A DNA stretch of 64,000 nt from Blastomyces gilchristii SLH14081 (lineage: Eukaryota > Ascomycota > Eurotiomycetes > Onygenales > Ajellomycetaceae): NCBI RefSeq assembly GCF_000003855.2, contig NW_003101679.1, forward strand, positions 1,950,085 through 2,014,084. Reading direction: 5' to 3'. The notes beneath the pieces are model-generated. The model saw only the letters and a program-made list of their open reading frames with translations. It searched no databases and was not told the origin of the DNA. This document shows, piece after piece, positions 36,355 through 48,059 of the stretch. A program made the translations under genes and the position numbers. Numbering within the stretch: the stretch's first letter is position 1; every line of letters starts with the position of its first letter.

Positions 36355-37120
36355 GTTTGACTATGAGGAAGAAATGCTGCTTCTCAAAAAATGAATTAGA
36401 AGAATACAATTCTATTCCACTGAGAAAAGAGTCTGTATAACTTAATTCAATTGAGTTCAGACAGAGCAGAAGAAATGCCTCTGTTCTAATGTATATAAAA
36501 AGACTTGAATAATCATGAATCTCTGCAGTAAGAGTAGCAGACTTGAAAATGAGAGTTCATGAATACAAAGACTGAAGAATGAATCTCAAAGCTCAAACAC
36601 AGTGTTCAAACTGTCAAGGATATGAACACTTTACAATCTCTTATTTCAGAGACTCAAAATGTGCATTCTGTGCTAGAGATTACAAAACTAGTGAGTATAA
36701 ATGTGGAACATGCTTAAAAAGAGATGAAATATATCAATATACTCTGCTTAAGTGCTTTAATTGCAAAGAAAAACATGCATCTAGCTCAAAAGAATGTGTA
36801 TTTACTTCAAGAACTCAGAAGAACTGAAGAAAAGATGAAGCTTAAAGTGAATCTAAAACTGAAGAGAATAGTCAAGCTAGTAAATCTACAACTACAAGCT
36901 TAAAAAGAAGAAACTCTCAACTATCTAGAGCTTCAAACTTCAATTCCCCAGCTAAATGTAAACAGAATTTGAATTCTCAAACTTTTGTTAAGATTAGAGA
37001 ATTGAGAAATACCTCTGATAATAAACTAGATATAATGTAAGCAGTTGAGGTTTCTACTTTTCAACATAGTTATAATCTACTATCAGATAATAGTGATTAG
37101 ATTCTGCTCTATTTCTACTC
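36355..37120 (+). pseudogene. LINE C ORF1, 3' part with zinc knuckles (broken)
   Basis: The open piece 36579-36827 carries the Cys-rich cluster: CSNCQGYEHFTISY (last Cys changed to Tyr), CAFC..Y..C (His changed to Tyr), CGTC, and CFNCKEKHASSSKEC, which is intact. Different knuckles are damaged here than in copy B, so together the copies show the family's original pattern. A Ser-rich basic tail follows with stops. It ends just before ORF2 at 37130. Confidence 0.86.
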
Positions 37121-37129
37121 TCTTTTATT

Positions 37130-40100
37130 ATGAATATATAACAAAAATAATAAAAAAAGTTTAAAAAATTCTTCAAAAATCACATTTATTTAAAACAATG
37201 TGAATAGAAACTTAAATTGCATTTATTCTTGTCTTCAGATTGTATTTGAATAAAAAGTTGACTTTATACTTCTTCAAGAATGAATCTTTGATGCTGAGCA
37301 AAAGTACATCATTTCTCATTCAAGCTATTACTGCTTTCTAACTGAAAAATCTGAGATAAAATTAAGAGTAGTGATTTATACAAGAAACAGATCAAGATAT
37401 TAATTTAATCTGAGATTTGATATCATATCTGACTCTGATATTCTAGTAGGAGATATTATAGATAAAGAGAATGACTTTGATATCATTCAACTTATAAATA
37501 TCTATAATGAAAAGTCATTGAAAGAAAACAACAATTTCTGAACAATTGACAGAGGATTTTTAAATATAATTTCCTTAAAAAACTCTATGATTACAGGAGA
37601 CTTCAATGCACATTATCTCTGATAAAATTCAGAATACAGAAGAGAAGTAAGAGCAGATAAACTGATTGAATTAACTTTTAAGCATTTAATAGATTTAGTT
37701 AATAAGACTGATTAATAAACATTCTTTAGAAAAGACATGAAAAAAAATCTATTATAGATCTAACTTTCATATCATAAAATCTAATTGAAAAAAGACTTAT
37801 AAACTGATTTATTCATTTAAATGAGACCTCAGAATCAGATCATCAGATTATTTAATTTAATATTGAACTGAGTAAAAAATAAATGAGTGAAAATCCTCTT
37901 CTCTCTAATCAGTATAACTTTGAAAAAGCTGATTGAAAAGCAGTTGAAGAAAGTGTAAAACAGCTGAAATCTTAAAAACAGAGTGAGCTCTATTGAAATC
38001 AGAGTCAAGATATCTTAAATGAAATACTTGAGAATAGAGTAAAGCTGATTACATCTATTCTTCTAACAAGTATTAGAGAAAATATTTCAAAGAACAAGTC
38101 TTCTGAGTAGTGTGAATCTTGATAGAAATGAGAATATCACTTCTAAAAGAAAATAATTAGTCACTGTTAAAAGATTTGAAAGAATAACTTAATATCTGAT
38201 AAAGAGTTCAAAGCTATCTGAAATAAATATTTCTCAGCTATTAAAAGAGATAAAACAGACTGCTGAAACAGATTTCTTAAAGAAGTATAAGAAAAAGAAG
38301 TTTTTGAAGCCTTCAACTATACTAAAACAAGAAGTGTAGCAAAGCTTTCAATCTTAGAATATGAATTTCAGAATGAATTATATGCAGCAAACTCTTTTGA
38401 GAAAAAGTGTTAAGATTTTATGAGAAGTGTCTTTCAAAACTCATCACATTTAGAAGAGAAGAATATGTCATTTCATAAATATATTGATGAAAATAACTGG
38501 GAATGATCTGAGCTTACACAAGATGAACTATAGTCAGCTATATTCTAAAGTTCAATTAAAACTACTGCAGGACCTGATTCAATCAATCACTTGATTATTC
38601 AAAACACATATTTATACTTGCAGAATGAATATTTTAAGCTCTTTTTTAATCTGTTAAATAATGATTATCATTCTGAATGCTGAAGAGAAGCTACTGAAGT
38701 AATTCTTACAAAATCTAATAGAAAAGTCTTAATTTCTAAGTAATACAGAGTAATATCTCTGTTAAACTGTTTAAGAAAAATTCTAGAAAAGATAATAGCT
38801 ACTAGATTATCTTTTATAAGTTCTATTAGTGATTCTCTTCTATTTAATGAATAAATGAGAGATAGAAAATAATGTTCTGCAATTGATACTGTTCTTTCAG
38901 TTGTTTATAACATTCAAATAGCAAAGCATAAAGACCTGGTCTCAACTGCAGTTTTTATTAATGTAAAAGATGCATTTGATCATGTTTTAAAGTCTGAGAT
39001 GATTCAAACTTTGAAGATGTTAAAACTGCTACTTTCTCTAATAAAATGAGTTAACTGTTCTATATCTAAAAGAATTATACAACTATTATTTGATGAAATG
39101 AAACAAGATAAGACTGAGATAAAAATATTATTATTATTATTATTATTCTTCCATTATACTCATATGCAAGCGGAGCTTATGATGAGTCCTTGCGTGATGT
39201 TAAATACAGGTCAAGTGTTGATTATACAGGAGGAAATACAGGTGTTGAGACCATGTCAAGATAACAAGAACATAGGAAATACAAAGAAGTGACAATTAAA
39301 TACATGTGATAATAACTTCTCATCCTAGGAACATCGAGCAATTTTGTTAGAGCGATTTGTACACCTCTGTATTTATTAGAAACCTGAGGTGCTTGAGTTC
39401 CGGATTTAATGTATCCCCTGCGGGTTTCGAACCCACACGCCTTGGTTTCCCACGCCAAGGTGCTACCAGGTGGCCGCATTAACCATTCGGCCACCGGGGC
39501 TGAGATAAAAATAGAAGTACTGCAAAAATCTGCAATCTCATCAGTTCTATTTGCAATATACACTGTATATCTATTCAAGAATAGAGAGATGAAAATGATG
39601 AGATCTTCAGATTATATAGATGATATTGATCTAGTCTACAGTTCAAAAATAATCAAAGAGAATTTAGAAGTGATTGAGAAAGCAGTAAAGAAAATCTTTG
39701 TTAGAGCAGATATTAATCTAATGCAATTTAATATGAATAAAACTGACTTAATTCACTTTTTTCTAAGATTCAATGAGAAAAACCTAAGTCTAACTCTTTT
39801 GAATAAAGAGATTAAACCCAGATTGAATGTCAAATGACTAGAAGTATGATTAAACTTCATGTTGAATTTTAAATATCATGTTCAATAAAGAATTATCAAG
39901 ACAGAGAGACTACTGAATAGTATAATCAGACTATTAAATACTGAGAGAGATCTATTCTTTCAGACTATGAGACAATTATACATAGCCTGTATCACATCAG
40001 TAGCTGATTATGAAGTTCAAGTTTGATGAAGTAATCAAGATAATTTCACTGAACTCTTTCAAAGTCTGTAAAGCAGAGCTTTGAGAAGAATTCTGAAAGT

Positions 40101-41460
40101 ATTCAAATCATCTTCTACTAAAGCAATGAAAATTGAAGCTTCAATTCCATCTTCTACTGATTGATTTGAAAAGGCCTGTATGAACTATGCTCTGAGAGTC
40201 ATGAAGATGAGCTCAAATTATATAATCAGAGAAAGAGTCTCTTCTTCATTTTCATCAATTAACTCAGGAAATGAACTGAATTGAAATAGATTTCTTGATT
40301 GAAATAAGAATAGTACTTCAAAGAAAATACTCTCTCAACTGTATAGACTATATTCACTGATTAAAAATCAATTTTCTTCACTAAATGTTGAGAAAATTGA
40401 TTATAAGAAGATATCTCTCTGAAGAGAAAAGCTGCAATCTCTCATAGACTTACAAATAAGTGAACTATCTAAAGAGAGAGAATTTGAACAGCATTTAAGG
40501 AAGATCTCTACAATCAATATAAAAGACTCTATTCTGATCTACTCAGATGACTCAAAAAATGAGAGTTTAAACAGATTAGATGCAGACATTGCTTATACTA
40601 AACATAATATCAATTTTATCTCAGATTTCTGAAATTTAGACTGTGAGTCTGAAGTTTTTGATACTGAACTATTTGTAATAATGAAACCTTTCAAACTCAT
40701 TGAAATAAAATCTCATAAAAGAGGAAATAGTTTGTAAGAGACATGAATATTCTCTGATAGTCAAGCTGCTTTAAAAAGACATAGAAACAGTCAGATTCAT
40801 AATGATTAAATGAATCTTGAACTGATTTTAAACTCTGTTATGAAGATTCAAGAGAGAAGATTATCAAAACTGATAATTCATTTACACTGGATTCCTGCTT
40901 ATATAAATATTCATGACAATGAATTAGCTGATTCAGCAGCTATAAAGAGTTCAGAATTAAGCAGATTCATTCAAAAAATAGTGTTCTAATCTTTTATAAA
41001 GAGAAAGATAAAAGAATCTTGTTTAAACAAGTGAAATGAAAGCTAACAGAAATCAAAGAAGAGTATACATTATTCAAGATTTGAGATAAAATCTAAGTGA
41101 AAATCTTGTTTAATTAAATGTAACAAGAAAATATTCTCATCTATAATTCAGCTGAAACTAGGACATGATTATTTCAAATCTTATATACAAAGATTTGATG
41201 ATAGATTTAATTCAACAGAATGCTCATTCTGCAATGTAAATGAAAATCCTGAGTATATTGTAATGCATTGTGCATTATATAATAGTCTCAGAGTCAGATT
41301 GAAAGAGAAGTATGATTTAAATCAATTAAATATAAGGTTCGTATTCTCAACTGAGATAGAAATTAAATATCTAATAGACTTTCTATCAGAAACTCAAGCA
41401 GCTATAAGAAAACAGCTGAATTCAGAAGTATCTAAATATGAAGAGATGGAAATTAATTGA
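37130..41460 (+). pseudogene. LINE C ORF2 (broken, SINE-interrupted)
   Basis: ATG 37130 to TGA 41458-41460. The endonuclease lies at 37150-37760 and RT at 38530-39050. RT resumes after SINE S4 with SDYIDDIDLVY at about 39604-39640 (open piece 39409-39837, whose first third is antisense SINE). RNase H lies at about 40500-40960. The C-terminal open piece 41263-41460 follows a CSFCN...C motif at 41222-41270. It has the same architecture as copies B and D, with many stops. Confidence 0.88.
39128..39500 (-). mobile_element. tRNA-derived SINE, copy S4
   Basis: A 373-bp SINE on the minus strand in the RT part of LINE C. The head (39500-39415) keeps the A box TGGCCGAATGG and a B box GGTTCGAAACC that is an even better consensus match than in S3. 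The tail is a TAA run. The perfect 13-bp duplication is TGAGATAAAAATA at 39115-39127 and 39501-39513. It is nearly as well preserved as S3, so these two may be the youngest insertions. ORFs at 39222-39578 (minus) and 39098-39292 are SINE-derived. Confidence 0.95.
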
Positions 41461-41784
41461 ATATAGTCTGTTACAACAGCTATATACTATCTTTTAATAA
41501 TTTTAATTTGTTATAGTCTCTCTTTACTTTTTCTTTTTGCTCTTTTCTATCTATCTATTTAATGCATCTATCTTTAAGACTATGTTCTCTTTTCTTTTGT
41601 CATGATATTATCAAATGATTTCAAAGTATCAGAAGGTGTTAAAATACTGCAATTTTTAAACAGTTTTTGTATTCTGAGCTGGAATTTTTTGATTTTGCAT
41701 ATCTGAAATTGGTAAATGTATAATAGTTAACTTTATAGATACAGGGAAAACCCTGAGAACTAAAAGTTCTTAGATAGATGTCAT

Positions 41785-41884
41785 TAGACTGGCCCGCGAG
41801 ACCATGAATTTCACATTTGATCTCATTTGTTCTGATCTCATACATCTTTTGACATGAGTTGCACCAGGACCAAGCATCAAAAAA
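41785..41884 (+). repeat. 100-bp repeat beginning TAGACTGGCCCGCGAG, copy e
   Basis: Homologous to 18991-19090 but less mutated. It truncates the LINE C 3' UTR and lies next to the hAT remnant, so it is a candidate terminal repeat of that hAT. The TAG start fits hAT ends. I could not find the inverse copy at the other end of the hAT. The minus ORF at 41639-41845 crosses the junction and is not supported. Confidence 0.5.
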
Positions 41885-42079
41885 ATCTGAAAATGAACCA
41901 TTTCTGAGAGAAATGGTGTGAAAAATGATCAGATTTAATACAAGAGCAGTGAAATGAAAGTAATTTCTCAGAATAAACTGTGAAAGATGATCATTCTTCT
42001 AAAATCAGAATGAGACTGAGACTGAAGATCAAATTCAGTCTCATTCAGTTCATTCAGTAATTGCTTGTATAATCAGAAT

Positions 42080-44519
42080 TTGGTAACAATTATTGATAAT
42101 GCTTATGAAATAACTAAATATATTTTTGTACAAGTTTATTCTTCACTTTCTCATAAAAACTACACTTCTCTGATATACTGTGATTAGAGATATTAAACTG
42201 TCTGATAATTTCATATTGTACAATCATGAGTTTCTTGATTATTTCTTCTTATAATCGTTCTCAGTAATAGTGATAAATATCTTAGCTTGAGTTGAACTTT
42301 CACTTCATTCTCACCTCTGTCAATGAAATTGTTAGAATATCACATGTTATTAGTACAACAGTTGAATATATACTCTTAACAATTTTTTATAACTCTAGAA
42401 TTGGTTTGACATTTAAATTCATCAGATCATCTTGAATATAGCAGTTAAATTCAGTTTTACAAGTATGTAGTTTTACCTGATTTACAGTTGTAATCAATGT
42501 ATGCAAGTTCTATTTCAAAGTTAGTATTATAGTTCTATATAATATGAAGTGTTATCAAATATCATTACTTATTAGAGAATTGTATTTAACTGTCTTCACA
42601 TCTCTAACATCTGCTCATTCAAGTCTCTGATAATTAGTATTGTAGTAGTCTCAGACTAATTTAATATTCAAGTCTCATTTCTTCTCTATTCAATCTTGAG
42701 AAGTGTAGATATTAACTTAATGAAAGGAATCTAGTAGAGCTGCTATAATGTAGTACTCTGTAAAAGATTGTTCAGTTTTGCTGTAATAATATACCAGTTT
42801 ATTTCTTACAGTAATAATAGCCTATGTTATAATATCATCTCAGACTGAATTTCTTTTTGAGTGTTTCAACTGCTTCTTAAGATGAGTAAATAAACTGTTA
42901 TACACTCATCAGACTGACTACAGTATTGATGTATAAGTGATTAAGACTATCTTCATTGTCTTATAAAACTGAAACAGTAAATCAATTACATATTTCAACT
43001 GAGTTCACTTTATATTAGAAAGTTTCAATGTCTGAATCTTTTTCTGATCAGAGTGTTGCACTCAATGATCAATTATCTGATAAAATTGAAGAGTCTGAAC
43101 AGTTATCTTATATATTAAACTGTATTATATTCTAATATTCTGTATCATATTCAGTGATGTGACTGATTTGTTTGTTTATTAAATATCATGAAATCATTAT
43201 TATTATTTCAAGAAGATATAAATCATATTAACAATGTTTTAAATCTGTGATATTTAAATTATTAGTCAATCTATTCAAAATTAACAGTAGTATTATCAAA
43301 AAGCATTATTAAAAAGTAATATCAAAAAGCATTATTAAAAAATATTATCTTTTATAAAGTAAATGTAAAGATGACTTGAGTAATCACTTTCATCTCATTC
43401 TCATCTCAAGAATCAGTCATCTCATTATTTATTATCTCAATATTAAGAGTCTTTATCAGTATTTATATCACAAGTTGAATCACATGAGTAATACAGAGAA
43501 TATGACCTTATTTATCATTTCAGAAATACAAAGCTAATTTTTGCTTCAAGCTATTCACCATAGTATAGTTATTCACAGCATTATCAGTTATAATTGTAAG
43601 AAGACTGAAACTAATATCTCAATAGTTGTTTTTAATCACTGTTATTAATATCTCTGTTATATAATTCTCAGTATGACTACTGATCAATGATTCAAATTCA
43701 ATTATTATCTCTTAATAAGTTCTGTTCTTATCAATGTAATAACATGTAACTCTTATAAATATAAGATTGTTTGAACTAATTTATACATTCACTGTAAAAG
43801 ATATTCTTCAATGATTCTTCAACTCTGATTCTAGATATTATATATTCACTTTATAGTATATCTTGAGATTGAACTGAAGACATGATCAATATAAAATATA
43901 AAGATTTGAATTAAGTATTTGAAGAAGTGTTCAGAATTCAGAGTTTTCAATTAATTAAAGAGAAAGATTCAGAGATATACACATACAAAGTAATTATTCA
44001 CAGAAGTTATTAGATAAGAGTTATGAAATCAGAGTACTGATATATAATTGTTTGTACATGATTTTCTTCAAATTAGAAATTTAGTATTATTAAAAATCAT
44101 TATTTAATAGAGTAACTTATCAGCTTAGTAGTAATTTTCTGATTATTTTTCTTTTATTATCTGCATTCTGATGACTTCAGATATCAGAAAATTTCATCAG
44201 AGTTATAATTAGTTTATAATAAATGTTTCTGAATAAAGTTATAGTGATTATAGTAGAGAGATGACTCTTCAGTAATTTACAATATAATCTATTAATAATT
44301 ATTTCATAGTTCATCTTGATATTTGTATTAAGTTTTTCATAAATTTCATGACCTGGAATCAGATATGAAGAATGAAGTGATTATTTATTATAATTAAAAG
44401 AGAGTATTCTGTATTGAATTGTAAATAATATAGACTTTATAATTCACAGTGATTTCTTGAAGAGTTTATGAATCTTCAATAGAAGTGAAAGAAGTGAAAG
44501 AAGTAAATTCAGAAAACAT
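42080..44519 (-). pseudogene. hAT transposase, left copy (broken)
   Basis: The transposase would cut and paste the element. ATG 44519 begins MFSEFTSFTSFTS. The central catalytic region (about 43800-43500) has the hAT signature seen as ETxIxFE..ISSHTENY.TEIL and ITDNAVNNYTM. The C-terminal dimerisation part is recognisable near 42330-42240 (NSS.DIYHYY). A candidate intron lies at 43245-43375. Stops occur throughout. A BED zinc finger is not visible at the N-terminus, but decay could hide it. Confidence 0.75.
43245..43375 (-). other. Candidate intron in hAT transposase, left copy
   Basis: The 131-bp segment matches the right-copy intron in length. It keeps the branch-like TGACTAATAATT and the 3' CACAG (ending at 43245). 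The donor position reads GTCATC rather than GTAAGT, so splicing would be damaged. It contains iterated ATTAAAAAGTAATA-type units (about 43290-43350), which break any coding reading and support a non-coding role. Confidence 0.45.
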
Positions 44520-44994
44520 GATAAAGATTTAAGAAAGATAATAATTTATTTTTAATAAAGATAATAACTGATCACTGATGTATATAAGAGAAACTATTAT
44601 AAGAGAAAATAATCTTCTTTATTAGCTTAGTTATAATTTTAGTACTAACTCAGATTGAATATTATCAATGTATAAAAGTAAATAAATAATCTTGATTAAT
44701 CTCTATTATATTTCTTAAAATATATTAATATTATGAAAGAGAGTATTACTAAATTGTATTATCAGATAATATTATTAAAAATATATTAATATTATAAATA
44801 TTAAGATTGATAAAATATTGATACTTATATATTATAGTAATTTGTGAATCATGATCATTAAATATATATATATATATTATTTCTAACATTGATTACAACT
44901 TGTACAATAATTTTTGAAAACTTAAAATTAATTTCAATTTTTAATAATTATTAACTTATAACTAACTAATATAAAAAGAAAAAAACTTTTTCAA

Positions 44995-45790
44995 CTTATT
45001 ATCTTTCTTCTCTTTCTTATTCTTCTTATCATTCTTTATAATTCATTTCTCATTCTTATTCTTCTTCTTCTTCTTCTTATCTGTGATAATAGTCATCTCA
45101 AAATCTCTCTTCACTATCTTCTCACAGAAGAGTTCTCACTGCTTTCTCTTAGACAGGTCAATCTGTATCTTAAAATCCTGTATTTTCTAATCTACTGTTT
45201 CAGGTTTCATCTCAGCAGTAAGCAGATTGACATGCTCAGAGAGTAGAGCTATCTTCTCAATAATCTGAATCATGAAGCACATTCAAGACCTGAATAAGAT
45301 CTCAATTCTCTTCTTCTCTGTCAGCTTCTACTAATTAATTAGAGAACAGAAGTATTATCAAAAATTATTATCTCTTAATAAATAAAAACTTATCAGTTTT
45401 GACTTCTTTATCTCTTACTTTGACATTCTCTTAATCTTCTTCTGTCACTGTTTATTTACAGTAATACTCTTCTTCTCTCTCTCTCTTTTCATCTTAGTCT
45501 CAAATCATTCTTAGAACTTCTTCTAGTCTTATCACTGCTGCATGAGACTCTTCACTGTCTTCTTTTTCAATCTCTCATAGACAGTTTTATTCACATTATT
45601 TCTATACTTAGTTCAGTCTAAATCTGTCAGAAGTATTACTTAAAATTGTTATCATTCTACTCTCTTACAGAGCCTTTTCAAGATATTATAATATATCTTA
45701 CAATCTGTCTCTTCTTACTTAAATATCTTCTTCTTCTCTCTCTTCAATCTGTGATAGCACTCACACACCTTGATGGTCCGCAGGACCGCA
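44995..45790 (-). pseudogene. hAT ORF A (coiled-coil, basic), left copy, main part
   Basis: I do not recognise this protein. The start is on the far side of gypsy R (ATG 53111). After removal of the insert it reads MLFLFKYSAVLRTIK, then a Lys/Glu-rich helix (HRLKREKKKIF, YNILKRL), a long charged middle, and a Lys-rich end near 45080-45000. The right copy has the same order with different stops, so both derive from a real reading frame of about 270 codons. It lies upstream of, and in the same direction as, the transposase. A DNA-binding or regulatory partner of the transposase is possible but unproven. Confidence 0.5.
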
Positions 45791-46047
45791 TGTAAGAATA
45801 AGTACTCACAGGCGATTATTCGGGTGTTTGCAGCTTGGGTGATATGTACTGTTAACTACTAGAAGTATTCACAGTAGAAAGATAAAATGTAGAGATTAAA
45901 TATATAATAGCATTCAAGCTGAGTTGTGAATAGTATTCACAAACTTCAGTCTATATAGTTGTGTTTAGTCAAGGGCTGCTAACTCTATTGATTACATGAG
46001 AGATAGAAATAGAGATAAAGAATCTGTGAGAACTGAAATTTCTTACA
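45791..46047 (-). repeat. 3' LTR of gypsy R (257 bp)
   Basis: Plus-strand TGTAAGAATAAGTACTC...TTTCTTACA, with inverted TGTAAGAA/TTCTTACA ends of 8 bp. Against the other LTR it differs mainly by transitions. Its left third keeps GC pairs that the right LTR has lost, and the reverse holds for the last 40 bp. Confidence 0.92.
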
Positions 46048-48059
46048 TATTCTCTTCTCTCTAAGACTTTGTTCATGAAGTCTTTCACTGAGTGATTCTA
46101 TAGAATCAGGCTCAGCACTGCAGTGATACTCACTAAAAATCCTTCACATCTATAAAAAAAAAACCTTAGTGAGAAAGAATCCCTTATTACTGTGAAGAGA
46201 AAAGAGTCTGTCACTCAGTTTATTATTCGGCGAGATTCTTTATGACCTGCAGATCTTTCTCTGACTATTATACAGATTCATCTTGCATCTTTCATACAGA
46301 AGAGTTCTGATTAACTCTCAATTATTTTCACAAGATTCTTATGTAATCATCACACAGATTCATTCTACACCTCTCAATCTGAAGAATTTCAGTTGATTTA
46401 CAATCATTTTTTCAAAAGATTCTTATGTGATCATCACATAGATTCATTCTGTAGATGAATCACTTTCTGTGAGATCACTCTCATTAAAGTGAAGCATTCA
46501 TGAGTTGATCTTTCACTCATTCTCATGAATCATCATTCTTTGACACTGTAGAATTGTGAGGAATTTTTCATTCTTTCATCAACTCTGTAGAAATGTAGAA
46601 TCAAGATATCTACAGTTTATAATCACTCTTTATTTACTAGAGTAATCTGACTGTTTCACAGAATCACTTATAGTATAAAAAAATCTCTCTAGAGTAGTAT
46701 CAATATTTCAGATCTATTCACAGAATCTTATCTTCTTTTTTCTTTTTCTGTAACAGCTCTCATTCTTATAACTATAAGTATTCTCATTCATTCATGAAGT
46801 ATTTTTACTCAGATAATAGAGAGAGAGTATTTCTAACAATATTTATATATTAATTCAAGAACTTCTCAAGAATAAAAATTTTTCCAATTTCAATATCTTT
46901 ATAAAGAATATCTGACTACTGCTGAGCTTCTTATAAATGTTTCTATAACTTCTCTGATTACTTTTTACTGACTGATGAAGTAGAGACATTATTACTTATA
47001 ATAGTATTCTCATCTGTTTCAGTCTTATCACTGCACTCAATCTTCAGATCAGTAGTCAACTCTGTGTCTATCTCAGACCAGCTTCTGACTTCAAGCAGTA
47101 CAGTTTCACTCTTTACTGTAAGTCTCTCTATAAGTAATTTCTTATAGACTCTAGCTGACAGTTTCTGTAAAGCTCTCAGTGCTGTCAGTGTCTTTGACAG
47201 TCTTACAGGTCTACAATCACTCTTTCTCTACTTACACAATGTCTGATCAGGCATATGCAAATATGTCTAGGTTCTCTATCAACAGTTCTCACACTGCAGT
47301 GCATTTTCACAATCTCATTGTCAATGAGAGATAAGTCTCTGAGTATCTGTAAAATTCAGGTAATTAAGACAATGTGAATATTATAAATTTATAACCGAAG
47401 TTGATCTGAGCAGATGAGCTCTCTCTTTATATCTTAATTATTTTCAGGCTGAATACTTCAGTAGAACTGAAGAAGCAGACACAGCTTCATAAGAAATATC
47501 TGATTATACATGTAGATGATCAGCTCTCAAGACTCTGTTACAACTGTATACACTCTGATATTCAGCTTCTCTAAAGTCTGTGTATTTCTGACAGTCTTCA
47601 TATTCAATGTAACAATTGTCTATACTATAGATATAATACTCTCTACTTCTTTAAAAGAAGAAATTGATAGTTACAGAGAAGTTGAGTGTTATAGATATTA
47701 AGAATATAAGTGTGAACTTTCTTTATTTTTTCTTTATTAATCTCTAAATTATGTTCATAGTTCTGTGTTTATTTTCTTTATTTTTTAGCTTTAATAAGAA
47801 TATAATTTCTTCTTCTCTTTACATACACTGCAGACTGTTCATCCCAGTAGAAACTTATTATCTTATAGACTAGAATTCATAAATAACAGTATTAATATCT
47901 TTATCACAATCAGGTTCTTAGCAAAGATTATATCATTCTGACTTATCAGAATTCATGATATAAAAGTCATATCTCAGCTTTCACAGATGTCTTATCTGTC
48001 TGAATGATTCTCAAGTGAACTCATTCATCTTATCAGAATATTCTTACCACTGAATCTTG
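46048..48059 (-). other. Long 3' region of gypsy R after pol
   Basis: About 2 kb between the pol C-terminus and the 3' LTR. On the minus strand around 47290-46990 a frame with several Cys pairs (LQCENC, TLCK, SDCRPV) followed by a long charged stretch (TALRALQKLSARVYKKLL) can be read through a few stops. This suggests an extra, decayed ORF with a Cys-rich head. I cannot name it. The plus ORF at 47516-47701 is not supported. Confidence 0.4.

Larger units (their letters stand above)
36355..41784 (+). mobile_element. LINE C, third segment: ORF1 3' part, ORF2 and 3' UTR
   Basis: Continues LINE C exactly where 28302 stopped, after the duplicated TTTGACTATGAGGAAGA. It contains the zinc-knuckle end of ORF1, the whole of ORF2 with SINE S4 inserted, and most of the 3' UTR. 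The final 60 bp and tail are missing because a different repeat starts at 41785. Together with 19924-21286 and 27053-28302 this makes one LINE of about 7.7 kb after the insertions are removed. Confidence 0.92.
41885..45790 (-). mobile_element. hAT-type DNA transposon, left copy, main part
   Basis: A minus-strand element homologous, in inverse orientation, to 54911-57553. In element order it has ORF A (53111-53086, then 45790 to about 44995), an AT-rich gap with several short repeats, and a transposase ORF (44519 to about 42080). Gypsy R interrupts codon 9-11 of ORF A. The right copy has the uninterrupted site, which confirms this reading. The 42080-41885 stretch lies between the transposase end and the TAG repeat. 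No 8-bp duplication is visible. Confidence 0.8.

Noticed and set aside
39409..39837. A 142-codon plus-strand ORF that includes YIDD
   Set aside because: Its first third is SINE S4 read antisense, fused by chance to a LINE RT piece. Only the part after 39513 is real LINE coding sequence.
43280..43350. Iterated ATTAAAAAGTAATA units as a separate minisatellite element
   Set aside because: They lie within the candidate intron of the hAT transposase in both copies and belong to that element.
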